Source: Panicum virgatum
Taxonomy: Eukaryota > Streptophyta > Magnoliopsida > Poales > Poaceae
Direction of reading: 5' to 3'
Length of the DNA: 64,000 nucleotides
Assembly (NCBI RefSeq): GCF_016808335.1
Contig: NC_053142.1
Coordinates: forward strand, 49,347,992 to 49,411,991
Shown here: in pieces, positions 11,117-22,045 of the stretch
How positions within the stretch are numbered: the stretch's first letter is position 1
How the letters are laid out: every line of letters starts with the position of its first letter
The notes under the pieces: model-generated
Told to the model about the DNA's origin: nothing
Seen by the model: the letters and a program-made list of their open reading frames with translations, nothing else
Database searches by the model: none
Position numbers and translations under genes: made by a program

Positions 11117-11124
11117 TATATATA
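11117..11124 (-). promoter_or_regulatory. TATA box of the cysteine-rich peptide gene
   Basis: An alternating TATATATA lies 65 bases before the ATG at 11052 on the minus strand, at a normal distance for a short leader. Confidence 0.55.
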
Positions 11125-12362
11125 GATCAGCATGATATATGCATCAATTTAGGGTCATTTATTACACATGTAGATTTAATTAGGACACCAATTACACACC
11201 TAATCAATGTATATTATTATCTACTGCATGCCAATATCCCAGTATTCTTCTTTTAGAAACTATTAACTCAGAGGAATTTCATTTTGGTAATTAGTTAAAA
11301 CTTTCCTATATACTCCCGCTATACCATGAAGAATGTAATTTTGACACCTGGACAAGTACTTGTCTAGGTACATAGCCAGAATTTTATTCCTTTTTAAACG
11401 AAGAGAATATAAAAGCATACGATTAATTACACCTGCAATGAAAAGCAAGCTATCATGCAGCTATAGTGGCCATGGTCCTTGTCGTCGTACCATTTCTCCC
11501 ACAATGTAGTGTGATGTAGCATGAGGGCCCAGTCCAGCATAGTGGAATATGTTAGCATGAAGGCCCAGTCCAGCCAGAGGCCCTTTCGCATGAAAATATG
11601 TTAGTATCAAACTAATTAGTGAATTAATCTAAAAAAACTAATTAGTGAATAAACTAATGCATGGTTATGGTGCAAGTTAGCAAGGAGGCACGCAAGGACA
11701 TATGGATTCTACGGGATACTCAACAAAGGAACACCTCATCTGCTTTAAAATGTCCGATTTTACCTCGATAAGTCTTAAGACGACTAGTATTCAGAGGGAT
11801 TTTGGTTCACTGCCCCATCATGTGCTTAGTTAAATTTTAGGAGTATTTAACAAAATTTAGCTTGGCTACGTTCTGATTGGCCAACATTTTTTCATAACAG
11901 ATCTAAGCACGACTTAGGTTGATCTCATTGTATTGTTGTACATATATTAAATGTGTGCCACATAATATTTTTTTTACATGGCACGAAGGTACTACTTAGG
12001 CTCAATATCCAACATTTTTTTTAAAAAAATAAAGTGTACTATGGATCCATAAGTCCATTGTCATAAATACTCCTACTGTTTCAAGTTAGCTACCACAGTA
12101 CCACTATGACGTATAACAATTTAGTTATCGTTCTACTCCTAGTTTTCTTCCAAATCAAGCATTTCTATCTTTGATTATCCAATCCAATAAACATTTCTGG
12201 TGAACGGGGACACGTAGAGCGCACGCGCGTCTCGCTACCCTTTTCCACGGTCAACAACGTAACGTAACACCCGCGCCTTGACGAGATCTGATCCTCCCAG
12301 CGCGCGCGCGCGCGGCCCCTCCCTCGATCGATCGTCTCCTGCCAGCACCGCCCGCCCGGAGC
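11125..12362. other. intergenic region between divergent peptide and coatomer genes
   Basis: AT-rich DNA with no coding potential until about 12200, where GC content rises into the coatomer 5' UTR. Two short direct copies of a motif containing GGCCCAGTCCAGC occur near 11527 and 11561. A run of GC alternation (GCGCGCGCGCGCG) near 12299-12313 lies in the presumed coatomer leader. Confidence 0.4.
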
Positions 12363-14164
12363 ATGGCGTCGTCGCCGGATCACCTCTTCGGCCTCCGCAA
12401 CAGCTTCTACATCGGCGCGTACCACGCCGCCATCACCAGCAGCCAGTCCGTCCCCGCGCACGCGCTCTCCCCCGACGACCTCCTCGAGCGCGACGCCCTC
12501 CTCTACCGCTCCTACATCGCCATCGGCTCCCACCAGGTGCGTGTACGGACGCCCGCGCTTAATTGGCGTGCCAACTCAGATTCCCGTTGACGCCGTGTAC
12601 GTCGGCAATGCAGCTGGTGATCGGCGAGATCGGGCCCGGCGCCGCCACGGCGCTCCAGGCCGTCAAGCTCCTCGCGGCGTACCTCTCCGGCGACGCCGGG
12701 AACAGGGTCGGTTCCATGTCTCTGCAATCTTCTGTGTTCTATTCGTTTCATTACCACATTGTCAGCGAAAAACTCTGCATTTCCACCTTTGGTCCGGAAT
12801 CTTAACTAGTTTGGACGTGCATTCTGTGATCGTTGTGACAGGAATCGGCAGTCTCCAGGCTTCGTGAGCTCCTTTCAGATGCGGCGATCGGCAGCAATCC
12901 GATCCTCCGGCTGATGGCCGGCACCATCTTCATGCACGAGCGCGATTACGCCGAGGCTCTTAAGCACACCCACTCTGGTGGGAACATGGAGCTGTAAGCA
13001 TCGGTTTCCCCCTGCGCTCTTTTCTCCTTTTAGTCATCTGAAGTATTCATTGCTCTGCATCGTGTTTCGCCGAAATCATGCATGTCTTATTCCGCGACTC
13101 AATGCCTCATAGTTAGCTACTGCAGATTTTTCAGCTCCTCAGATACTATGCTTAACAATGCACAAAACATTTTTTTTGAGCGTGATACAATGCACAAAAC
13201 ACTAAGGGCTCGTCGTTCCATTTGGTGATGCAGGCTTGCTCTGAATGTCCAAATATACCTCCAGATGCACAGGGCAGACCACGCAGAGAAGCAACTCAGG
13301 GTCATGCAGCAGCTGGACGAAGACCACACGCTGACGCAGCTCGCCAATGCATGGGTCGACCTTGTCATGGTAGGCACACGCCTTTCCTGCGAGTTCTCTA
13401 TGGGATATCCTTTCAAAAAAAAAAAGTTCTCTATTGGAAGAAATGGCATGATAAAAAAAAGTTACTGTTGTGTTTGGCCATCAGCTTCAGTGTTCCAGTT
13501 GAGCCACTTTACTTTCTGAAGAAAATTCAGAGTTCTCCAAATTTTGTTGGCATGATACACCATGACCTTGCCATGGTTCTCAGGGTGGGTCCAAGATCCA
13601 AGAAGCGCACCTCATCTTCCAAGACTTGTCTGAGAAATACCCACCGACCTGCACGATCCTTAACGGGAAAGCTCTGTGCTCCATGCACATGGGCAACTTC
13701 GAGGACGCGGAAGGCTTGCTGCTGGAGTCACTGAACAAGGTTAGCTCTGGCGATCTCTTTGCCCAAACGGGCGCTTCCTTTGCCGAACACTCAACGCCAT
13801 CGCAGCACACGCCGATGTCGTGCTTCTGTAACCGAATCCTCGATCTGTTCTTCCTTGTGCTCAAACGAAACTGCTGAAACTGTTCAGGACGCCAAGGATG
13901 CTGAAACTCTCGCGAACCTGACGGTGTGCAGCCTGAACTTGGGAAAACCTGCAACGCGATACCTCAAGTAAGTGAACGCCTGCCTGTAGTGCTGGAAGAA
14001 GCTGCCTGACAAGTCTGAATTTGTATGGTTTGATCAGAATTAATGCGAGCAAATCCGGTTGGTTTTGCAGCCAGTTGAAGCTAGTAAACCCGGAGCACAC
14101 GCTGGTGAAGCGAATGTCCTCCGCCGCCGACAGTTTCGACAGAGCCTGCCAAGCCATGGCATGA
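12363..14164 (+). CDS. coatomer subunit epsilon (COPI)
   Basis: Seven exons with GT-AG borders and matched phases: 12363-12536, 12614-12706, 12842-12993, 13234-13369, 13584-13739, 13888-13967 and 14071-14164, giving 294 residues, the usual length for plant epsilon-COP. The protein starts with the family signature DHLFGLRNSFYIGAYHAAI, followed by helical TPR-like repeats (FMHERDYAEAL, ALNVQIYLQMHRADHAEKQL, SEKYPPTCTILNGKALCSMHMGNFEDAE, NLTVCSLNLGK) and ends KRMSSAADSFDRACQAMA. Epsilon-COP binds alpha-COP in the cage layer of COPI coats and stabilises them on Golgi-derived retrograde vesicles. The transposon-like block at 14225 begins 61 bases after the stop, within the expected 3' UTR. The gene itself looks intact. 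Confidence 0.96.
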
Positions 14165-14224
14165 ACTTGATTGATTTCCTGTTACCCGTTGCGTTTTCTC
14201 TAGGATAAATCAGAATAACCCTGG

Positions 14225-17200
14225 TGTAACATCCCGGATTTTTCCGAAATGTTATAAAGTCAAAAATGTGAAATTCAAAAAAATTTCATAGCAATGCTGT
14301 AATTATCAACTTAAGTAGGATTTCTGCCTCCCCAAAATCCTAGTAACTAAAACTTTTGTATAGAATTAAGGATAATATTTGCTAGTGTGAGAATATTGGA
14401 GTTATTGGATTTATTTGGCTCTACTTGTTTAATTTGAATTTGATTTGGATTTATTTAATTGTATGAAATTGTGTGGAAATTAAATCGAGGTGTGCCTCTC
14501 AATTTAATTTCATCTTCTAACGTTTGTGTGTGATTTAATTTGAATTGAGCCATTCAAATTAAATCCGAGCTCTAACCTCTAACCCTAACCCGCTAACCTA
14601 TCCTAGCCCTGACCCAAACCGGACGAACCCACTAACCAGTCCAACCCGGTCCAACCCGAAACCCAGCAGAATCCAAGGCCAAGCACAGCCGACCACAGCT
14701 CTTGCGGCCTGCCCTGCCAGCCCGAAAACCAGCACCGGCCCAGCTGGCCTTTTTGTTTTTAGCTCAACCAGCCCGCCTCGACCAGCCCGCGAACGTGCCT
14801 CACCACCGGCCCGATCCTGCGCGCGGCCCGTTACCAACCCGCCAGCCTGCAACCAGCTCGACTCTTCACGCCCCGGCCCATTCACGCGCGTGGCCCAGCT
14901 CGCACGTGCCCGAGTGGACGTCGCCCTCCATCACCCAGCAGTCACTGCCGCCCGGGCCCGCCTGTCGGGGAGGGGAAAACTATTCCCCTTTCTTCCCCGT
15001 CGCGGACGACGCCTCTGCTCCGCCTTTTTGCTTTTGACCGGCCGCGTCCCTCTCCGCCTCTCACGCCGGCGCCGCCTGCCTGCTCGCGTCACCCGCCTGC
15101 CCCTCGCCTCGCTTTTGACCGCCGGCGCCCAATCCTAGCGCCCCGCACCGCGCAGCCGCGCGATGCGCGCCACGCAGCCCCGCGCGTGCGCCCAAGCCGC
15201 CGCCGGCGATCCTCGGCGTCCGTGCCTTGGGAGCGTCTCGCGCCGGACCCAAACCCTAGCCACGCGCCTATAAAACCCCGCGGCCGCCGCAGACCCTAAA
15301 GCCCAGAGCTCCTTTCCCCAATCCGCCGCCGCTAGCCGCTAGAACAGAGGAGAAGAAGAGGGGTAGAGGAAGGGAGGAAAGAAGGAGGAGAACCCAATCG
15401 CACCTGGAGCCCAGCGAGGAGGAGGAGGACCGCCGCCAGGGGAACGCCTTCGTCGAGCCTACGCCCCGATCGACGACATTGGCATCCCTGTTCTGCTCCG
15501 CCTCTCCATGGCCGCGCCTCACCCCTGCATCGCCATCGTCTTCTTCGAGCCCGCTGGTAGGAGCCGCTAGCCCAACCTGCCTTTCCTCGTGTTGCCTGCC
15601 TGTGTGCCATTCAGACTAGTTCCCTCACCCTTGCACCGTCGTTCGGCCATGCCGTGGCTTCGCCACGGTCGTGCCTGGAGCGGGCACCCGTTCACACACG
15701 CCCATGCACTGTGCCGGCCGAGAAGGCCGAGCCTTTAGGCCCTCACCGCGCCTGGAGCACCCTGCACACGCCCTGGCCGCGCTCACCACTTCGCCGCGGC
15801 CATGCCGTTTCGCGCACACGCCCGCACGCGTGCGCCTCGCCGCTCACTGACCGGCACAGCCTCATCCCGGAACCCCCTAGACCAGACCTGTGTCGCGACG
15901 CCCTCGCGACGTCGTGCGCGCGCACACCTGAACCCTCGCCGTCGCCTCGCAGTGGCCGTGTCGCGCTTGACGCGCGCACACTTCGCTCCGCACGCGTCGC
16001 GTTCCCAATGCACCGCATCTCTGTTCGCGCTGGCCCTGCCCTCGCCAGCATGCCCCGGAACACCGACCATCCCAACCATGGCGTTGCCACGACGCACCGC
16101 GCGTCCTCGAGCCGCTTGAGCTCGTTCCGGCCGCGCCGCGCGTTGCCATCTCTGCGTCTCTGCCCTGAACCCAAGGCTGCACCTTGACCCCGCCGCCATG
16201 CCGTTCGCGCTTGCCCGCGCCACGCCCTCGCCTTGCTCTGGCACGCCGCCGTAGACCTAGTTCGCCGGCGACCTGCGAGCCTACACCGGCGCCCCTGCCT
16301 CGCTGCCGCCGGCCCTGCTCTGCGCCACCGCGGGTTCGGCTACCCGAATCCTCGCGCGAGGGCCCGAATCGAGCCAAGCCTGAGCCCTGACCCGTGCCCT
16401 CACCTCGCTGTAGCTGGACTGCCGTCGACGAGCCTCCGCCCCGCCACCACGGAAGGAGCCAAGCCGCCGCCTTGAAGAGGAGGAAGCCCTTCATCTCGTC
16501 GTGCCGCTGGACCACCACTACGGAGCTCCGCCGCCATGAAGCCCGATGTGCCTCCGCCCTTGTTTCCCCGTCTCACCACCTTGCCTCTGCTTGCCTCCGC
16601 CCTCGTCCTCGTGCCGCCGCGCCGACCGTCGCCACCCGGGGGAGGAGCCTCGTCAAGCTAATCCAGACCCCGCGCGCGCCAATCCCGAACCTCAACCTCG
16701 CCACGGGATGCCGGTTCGCCTCGCTGCCTCAACTCCGCCTCGCCGACGAACCGGAGCCGCTTCATCGCCACCACTGAAGCCCAGCGGGCCTGACCACCGT
16801 GGAAGGAAGCAGAGGAATAGAGGAAAAGAGGAGAAGAGAGAGGAGACGCCGCCGTGTGGGCCATCCCCGTCAGCCAAAGGGAGAAAAGAGAAGAGGAAAG
16901 AAGACGGGCCGCTTTCGGCCCAACAGACCCGAAGCCGAGCCGGCCTTTTTGTCCCTTGCCGCCCGAGCCGGCCTGGGAAGCCGCAGGCCGAGCTGGCCCT
17001 CTTCGCGAGCCGAGCCGCCCATCAGTATGAGCCGAGCCCTTGTTGGGCCGCATGTACGCTTCCGGCCCGTTAAACCTTTACCCCTTTTTTCCTTTTTCTT
17101 TTCTAGTTTAACCTGACGTGCGGGTCCCACTTGTAAGTCTCTAGTGAGAGACTGACTTGTGGGGCCCACTGACCCGGTTGACCAGTCAACGGTCAATGTT

Positions 17201-19238
17201 GACTTGGTCAACACTGACATCAGCAGGGCCCACTGCTGACGTCAGCAGAGCTGACCCATCTGGTGACGTCATGATGATGTCATGCTGCCACATGGCATGC
17301 TCTGGTGCTGCCACGTGTCACCTCTGTGCTTTTCTTTTTCGATAATCATTTATTATTTCTAGAAAATACTTTAATCTTAGCTAATGCATAATAAATCAAC
17401 CGGAGCTCCGAAAAATATGAAACCAGTTTCATAATTCTTCTAAAATCATGAACTACGCGTTAGAATAGGTTTTGTTGTGAGTTGGATCTCTTTTGAGCCT
17501 GTTTTGTGCATTCTTGCACTTGGGCCCCTATATTTATATGTAATTACGATTAGGTCCTGACGTGAAGGAGTTGACCGACATCCCGGACGACCAGAAGATC
17601 CAGAAGGACTACCCCGACACCCGGAGGACCCAGAGGGACGTACCCGGAGACCAGAAGCCCCGGAGGATTAGGAAGGCTACGAAGACCTATCAGGTTCACG
17701 CCCGTCTGCGATTGAATACCTATTAGGCATTTGCTTGCTAGATACGCTACGCTCCCAAATTGAGTGTGATGAGATGAGCTTGCATGGCCACTTATTTACT
17801 GTATTCCTTGTTTCCCATACTTAGATGTGAATTGTTGTATGCTATTGCTTCTATGTTTGAGATTGGGTATGGGAATATATGATGTGATAGTCTTTGCTTG
17901 CTGGAAGATGCCTCCACATATATGGGAGTTGGTGATTAGGTTACCGCAGGGGCGAGCGGACCCTTTTCTCCGATCTTCGGATCGAGAGCTGGGGATCGTG
18001 TGTTGGGCACGATCCTGTGAGCACCTGTAATGGGTGACGGGCACCTATGGCGGGTGCTAGACCGTTCTCGTGGCCGTGGGAACTTAGTAGAGGTGTAGTT
18101 ATGGGGGAGATACCTGTAATGGGTATCGATTGCAGACCGTGTTGATGGGATGCTAACTTTGGACGAAGACGCTCGCCTCAGCTGGATGAAGGACTTGACT
18201 TTGTGGCCCTAGTGACGGAACTATGTCAAACGTGCACACCACTTATCCTTTATGAGGGGGGACCCAGCCCGAGCTAGCTATGCGTGGCACCATTACTGCA
18301 GGAGGATAGTGTTTCAGTGTCAGGGGAAGAGGGCAGGACCCTATCGCCTCCGATCGCAGGATCCATGGAGATTCCATTCTAGATAGCTTCACAGCCCCGG
18401 GCGACCTTTTGCGGGAGGACGCGCCCCAGACCGGGAGTAGGATGGTGCCGTAGCCGTTAGTTTCATTGACTGGTGCCTCGGAGAAGGTCGGGTCGCTCTT
18501 GGCCGGATTCGTGGCGAGTGGGTACAGGTGTACAACCCCTGCAGGGTGAAAACTATACGTATAGCCGCGTACTCGGTCATGTACAACTCTGGATCTGGCC
18601 CCACAAATGTAGTTAGAATCACATATACTTTTCTACCTCCCTCTAGTACCACTTTTTCCTGCTCGGATAGCAGCTGAGGTGCGGGGAGAGGGAGTTCCCG
18701 CACCGAAACAGGGTTGAGATACTTGGTAGAGGAAGATAGGAGACCGGGAGTCCGGGATGCCGGAGCTGCCCGTGTTGAAAGGTGTTTCGGATGACTTATA
18801 TTACTTGCATAGGAAACCATAGCCTATCCTTGGCATTATCTTTATTCTGTTTGCATCAACCAAAAGCTTGCATACGGATGGTGACGTGAACATATCCCGT
18901 CCTTGGGGATAGCCTGATAGATGCAGGATCCGAGTGGAGGAGTCGACAGGATAATAACGGAAGGCGACGTGAAGAAAGGCCCGAGCTACTCACCGAGCTG
19001 CCTGTGGAGAGGATTCGTGAAGATGAAGTCTGCCTAGAAGACTAGATTCCGTTTCTGCTTTCTGTTTGTTTTCTTTTAGCCCAAGGGGCTTGTACTCTGA
19101 GATTTGTAATACAATCCTTCGGATTATGTAATAATTAAACCAATGTGATATTGTAAACGTGAGTTATGTCTGTGATATTCGATTGAAGTGGGTTCTGTAC
19201 GTGATAGCTACTGATTCAGGGACTATCACGACAATACA
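14225..19238 (+). mobile_element. probable ~5-kb Ty3/gypsy LTR (solo LTR or LTR derivative) in the 3' flank of epsilon-COP
   Basis: The block begins TGTAACATCCCGG, the usual start of long LTRs of grass chromoviruses, has AT-rich ends, a C-rich core (about 14,580-17,090), a motif-rich stretch near 17,100-17,330 and a polyadenylation-like AT tail near 19,070-19,150. No gag, pol, primer-binding site or polypurine tract is present. The right end is uncertain: CACGACA ends at 19233 and ATACA at 19238, but neither gives a clean target duplication. ATAACCCTGG lies just before the left end and ATAACCTGG at 19259-19267, so the true right end may be a little later. Many long frames in the C-rich core are compositional. 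It could also be a rearranged element rather than a solo LTR. Confidence 0.6.
17173..17317 (+). promoter_or_regulatory. cluster of W-box, TGACGTCA and G-box motifs inside the LTR-like block
   Basis: Within 145 bases there are several TTGAC/GTCAA cores (17177-17212), two perfect TGACGTCA palindromes (17237-17244 and 17264-17271) and a CACGTG (17312-17317). WRKY factors bind TTGAC cores and bZIP factors bind TGACGTCA and CACGTG. I infer an LTR enhancer; no expression evidence is available from sequence. Confidence 0.45.
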
Positions 19239-19900
19239 GCGAGTCAGGTTCGTCTTTCATAACCTGGTCTGTTTCACCTGTCATTTTCTCTGAAGCAGAG
19301 CAGCTAGTACGCGCTTGGATAACTTTACAACTCGCAATTAAGAGACATGCCATACCTGTCAATAAATTTGTATGGTACGATCTTGGCTACGATAAGAAAC
19401 GTTATCATATGATGCATTTTTGTAATTATGATTATGATCCCACGCTTCGCTTTTGAGTGCTCTGATGGAGCACCTGTACTGTTTCAGACACTAAATACGC
19501 TGCAGTGTGAATTCAGAAGATTTTGCATCTGTACTGTTTCAGACACCAAATAGCTCAAAAGAATTTGCAATAACCTTGCTCTGCTTCTACTTCTACTTCT
19601 AAATTTCTAAAGCGACAGTTTTTTGACGTGTCTGTGCTTCTACTTCTAAATTTCTAATGCGACAGTTTTTTTTGGGAGCTGGTAGTTGTTGTTTTCTTTT
19701 CTTTCATTCTTACTTGTTTTTTTATGAAACAGATAACCAGCTTTTATAGAAAGCGAATAAAGGTTTGTAACTCTTACTTGTTCTTTTGTTTGTTGTCTCT
19801 TCCGTCTAATGATGTATCATGGCAAAGCTCTCTCTGTCTTTCGAGGAAATAATAAAAAGCGTTTTGGCAAGTATAGTTCGAGAATTAGTGCACTCTAAGG

Positions 19901-20090
19901 CAGTGGCGGAGGACAGGACAAAAATTGAGGTGTGGCGGAGTCAATTGATTCTCAAATAATAAAACTCGCAACATGTTGTGCGTCATAGTATAAGTGTAGA
20001 AGTGAACTGGAATTTACAGCAGTGGACTACCACGAAAAAAAACAAGGTATGGCGCCTGCCATACCCGGCCACCATGGTCCTCCGCCACTG
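19901..20090. mobile_element. hAT-like MITE, 190 bp, 8-bp target duplication
   Basis: Terminal inverted repeats CAGTGGCGGAGGAC at both ends, flanked by perfect 8-bp duplications CTCTAAGG at 19893-19900 and 20091-20098. CAGTG termini and an 8-bp duplication are hallmarks of the hAT superfamily. It has no coding capacity, so it is non-autonomous. Confidence 0.88.
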
Positions 20091-20096
20091 CTCTAA

Positions 20097-20951
20097 GGGC
20101 CTCTTTGGCAGGGCTCCAAAACAGGCTCCAACACCGGCTCCGGCCGGAGCCCTGCCAAAGGGGGCAAAATGGAGCCGCTCCAAGCCAGGAGCCGCAGCTG
20201 GAGCCCTTAGCGGCTTCCACGCACGAGGTGGAGCCACGAAAACGTGGCTCTGTCCGGCTCCGCGCGTAGCCTCCTCTCAGTTACCTTTTTTGACCCCTAG
20301 ATGGCACGAGCCCGAGGCGGAGGAGGGGCCGGCGGCCACCGGCAGGAAACCGAGGCGGAGCAGGTGGTGCAGGCCACCGGAGATCGAGATCGAGATCGAG
20401 ACTGAGGCGGCGGCGCGAGCAAGCAGGAGGTCGGGATAGGGGCGGCGGCGCGACAGGGAAGTGGGCAGGCCGCCGGAGGGGAGCTCAAGGCCGTGGGGGG
20501 GGGGGGGGGGGCGGAGGTGGGAGCTCGAGGCGGGAGAGGGGGCCGGCGGCGGCGGGAGATCGAGGCCGGGGAGGGGGCCGCCGGCGGTGGGAGCTCGAGG
20601 CGGGGGACGGGGGCCGCCGGCGACGAGAGCAAGGCGGGGGAGGTGGGGCTGCGGCGAGAGCGAGACGAGTGCCGGGGGAGGGAGCCGAATGGATAAGGAG
20701 GAGGAGCGAAAAAAGAAAAAGGAGAGGAAAAGAAAAGGAGGGGGAAAAGAAAAGAAATCAAAGGGAAAAAGGAAAAAAGAAAAAAAATAAGAAAGGGCAA
20801 TTTACACATTTTACAACCTCATCCCAACTGGTGGAGCTGTTTTGCTAAACGTTTTCCAAAACGACTTCAGCTCCACCTGAGCAGCCGTTCCACTAGAGGA
20901 GCCGGAGCCGGAGCTGTTTTTTAAGGAGCCGGAGCTCTACCAAACGGGTCC
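20097..20951. mobile_element. PIF/Harbinger-like non-autonomous element, 855 bp, TAA target duplication
   Basis: The left end GGGCCTCTTTGGCAGGGCTCC and the right end, read on the other strand, GGACCCGTTTGGTAGAGCTCC form imperfect inverted repeats. TAA flanks both sides (20094-20096 and 20952-20954). A 3-bp TAA duplication and GGGCC..TTTGG termini fit PIF/Harbinger. The interior is a G-rich low-complexity stretch with a poly-G run near 20497-20510 and an AG/A-rich tail. It encodes no transposase. Confidence 0.82.
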
Positions 20952-22045
20952 TAAACCTGCCGCATGATGTCCTGGATATGGCCAATTTTGATCCCATCGT
21001 CTGAAAGTGACACTGTACCATAATACTTTATTTAATATTCCACCAGATGTACTAGTTTCTTCAGGAAAAAAAAAGTTTCACAAATCTGTCAACATATGCA
21101 GGGACCAAGGCACTCAAAGGCTCTAACTAAAATACCAGGAGACAGACTCACGGGTATCAGAGAGGATCAAAGAATTAAGCCGAAACAAGACACAAGATCC
21201 AGCACAAATTCCATGGCCACGAGAACCAGATCCAAGCGCACGCGACCCTCGTACGGTCTACCGTCGGACGGATAACGCCGAGAAGATCTTGACCTGATGA
21301 ACAGACGCGCATCATGCTGCCCCACATCGGCAGCTGTTTTGGACACCAAATACGATACACTAGTGTGAACTTCTGAAGAATGTAGTAGCTCAGAAGATTT
21401 GCAAAAACCTTTGTGTGCTCCAAACTTTTTGACAAAAGTGTAGGTTGAGAATTACGTAGTTCACTTAAGCTGCCACATGATGTTCCGGGCATAGCCAATT
21501 TGTGCCCTGAATCCGTCATCTGAAAGTGACACCATACCAAGAGACCTCGTGATCCATTCATTAATCCAGTAGATCTAGTATGTTCGGATCGACAAATCTG
21601 TACTCACTTTCTTAAATATCAGGCAGAAAGAATCAAAAGGATCAAGCAGAATAAGACGCAAGTGTCCAGCAGTCCAGCACGCATTCCACCCGCCAGGGGA
21701 ATCTGATCCAAACGCACGACGCGACTTCCGGGCACGGTGGCGCCGCGAGATCTTGTCGGTATACCCGAGGAGCGCCGCTCGCCGCCACCGTGAGCCGCGG
21801 TTTCCATACCCGGACGCCCCCACGCGAGGGTCGCGTGCCAGTGCCACCGTCACGTCCATGCGGGACCCGGATATTTCTGGTCCCACCGGGCAGTGTCACG
21901 TCGATAACTATCTCTCCAGTTTGGCCTTCGGTTGTGCCTCTCTTCTAACTAAACCCAGCGTCCCCCCAGCGAACGCCACTTCCCATCTGCTCGCGTCAGT
22001 TACTCGGCTCGGCTGCGAGTGGCGGGCAGCGGAGCGGCGGAGGCG

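Larger units (their letters stand above)
19483..21755. repeat. diverged direct duplication upstream of the CLC gene, left copy split by two transposons
   Basis: Copy A runs from about 19483 to 21290 and copy B from about 21335 to 21755. Shared landmarks include GACACCAAATA, GAGAATTA, CATGATGT and CATCTGAAAGTGACAC-like segments in the same order. Copy A is longer because it holds the transposons at 19901-20090 and 20097-20951 plus about 280 bases containing a ~40-base internal direct repeat (near 19589 and 19637). The copies have many differences, so the duplication is old. Confidence 0.75.

Noticed and set aside
15654..17220. Many long overlapping frames on both strands in the C-rich block (e.g. 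15654-16187, 15877-16518, 16546-17073)
   Set aside because: Low stop-codon density follows from GC-rich composition; the translations are Arg/Pro/Ala-rich without domains, and the block lies within an LTR-like element.
14225..19238. Possibility that the block is a Mutator-like element because of ~9-10-bp flanking similarity
   Set aside because: No terminal inverted repeats are visible; the TGTAACATCCC start and internal organisation fit an LTR better.
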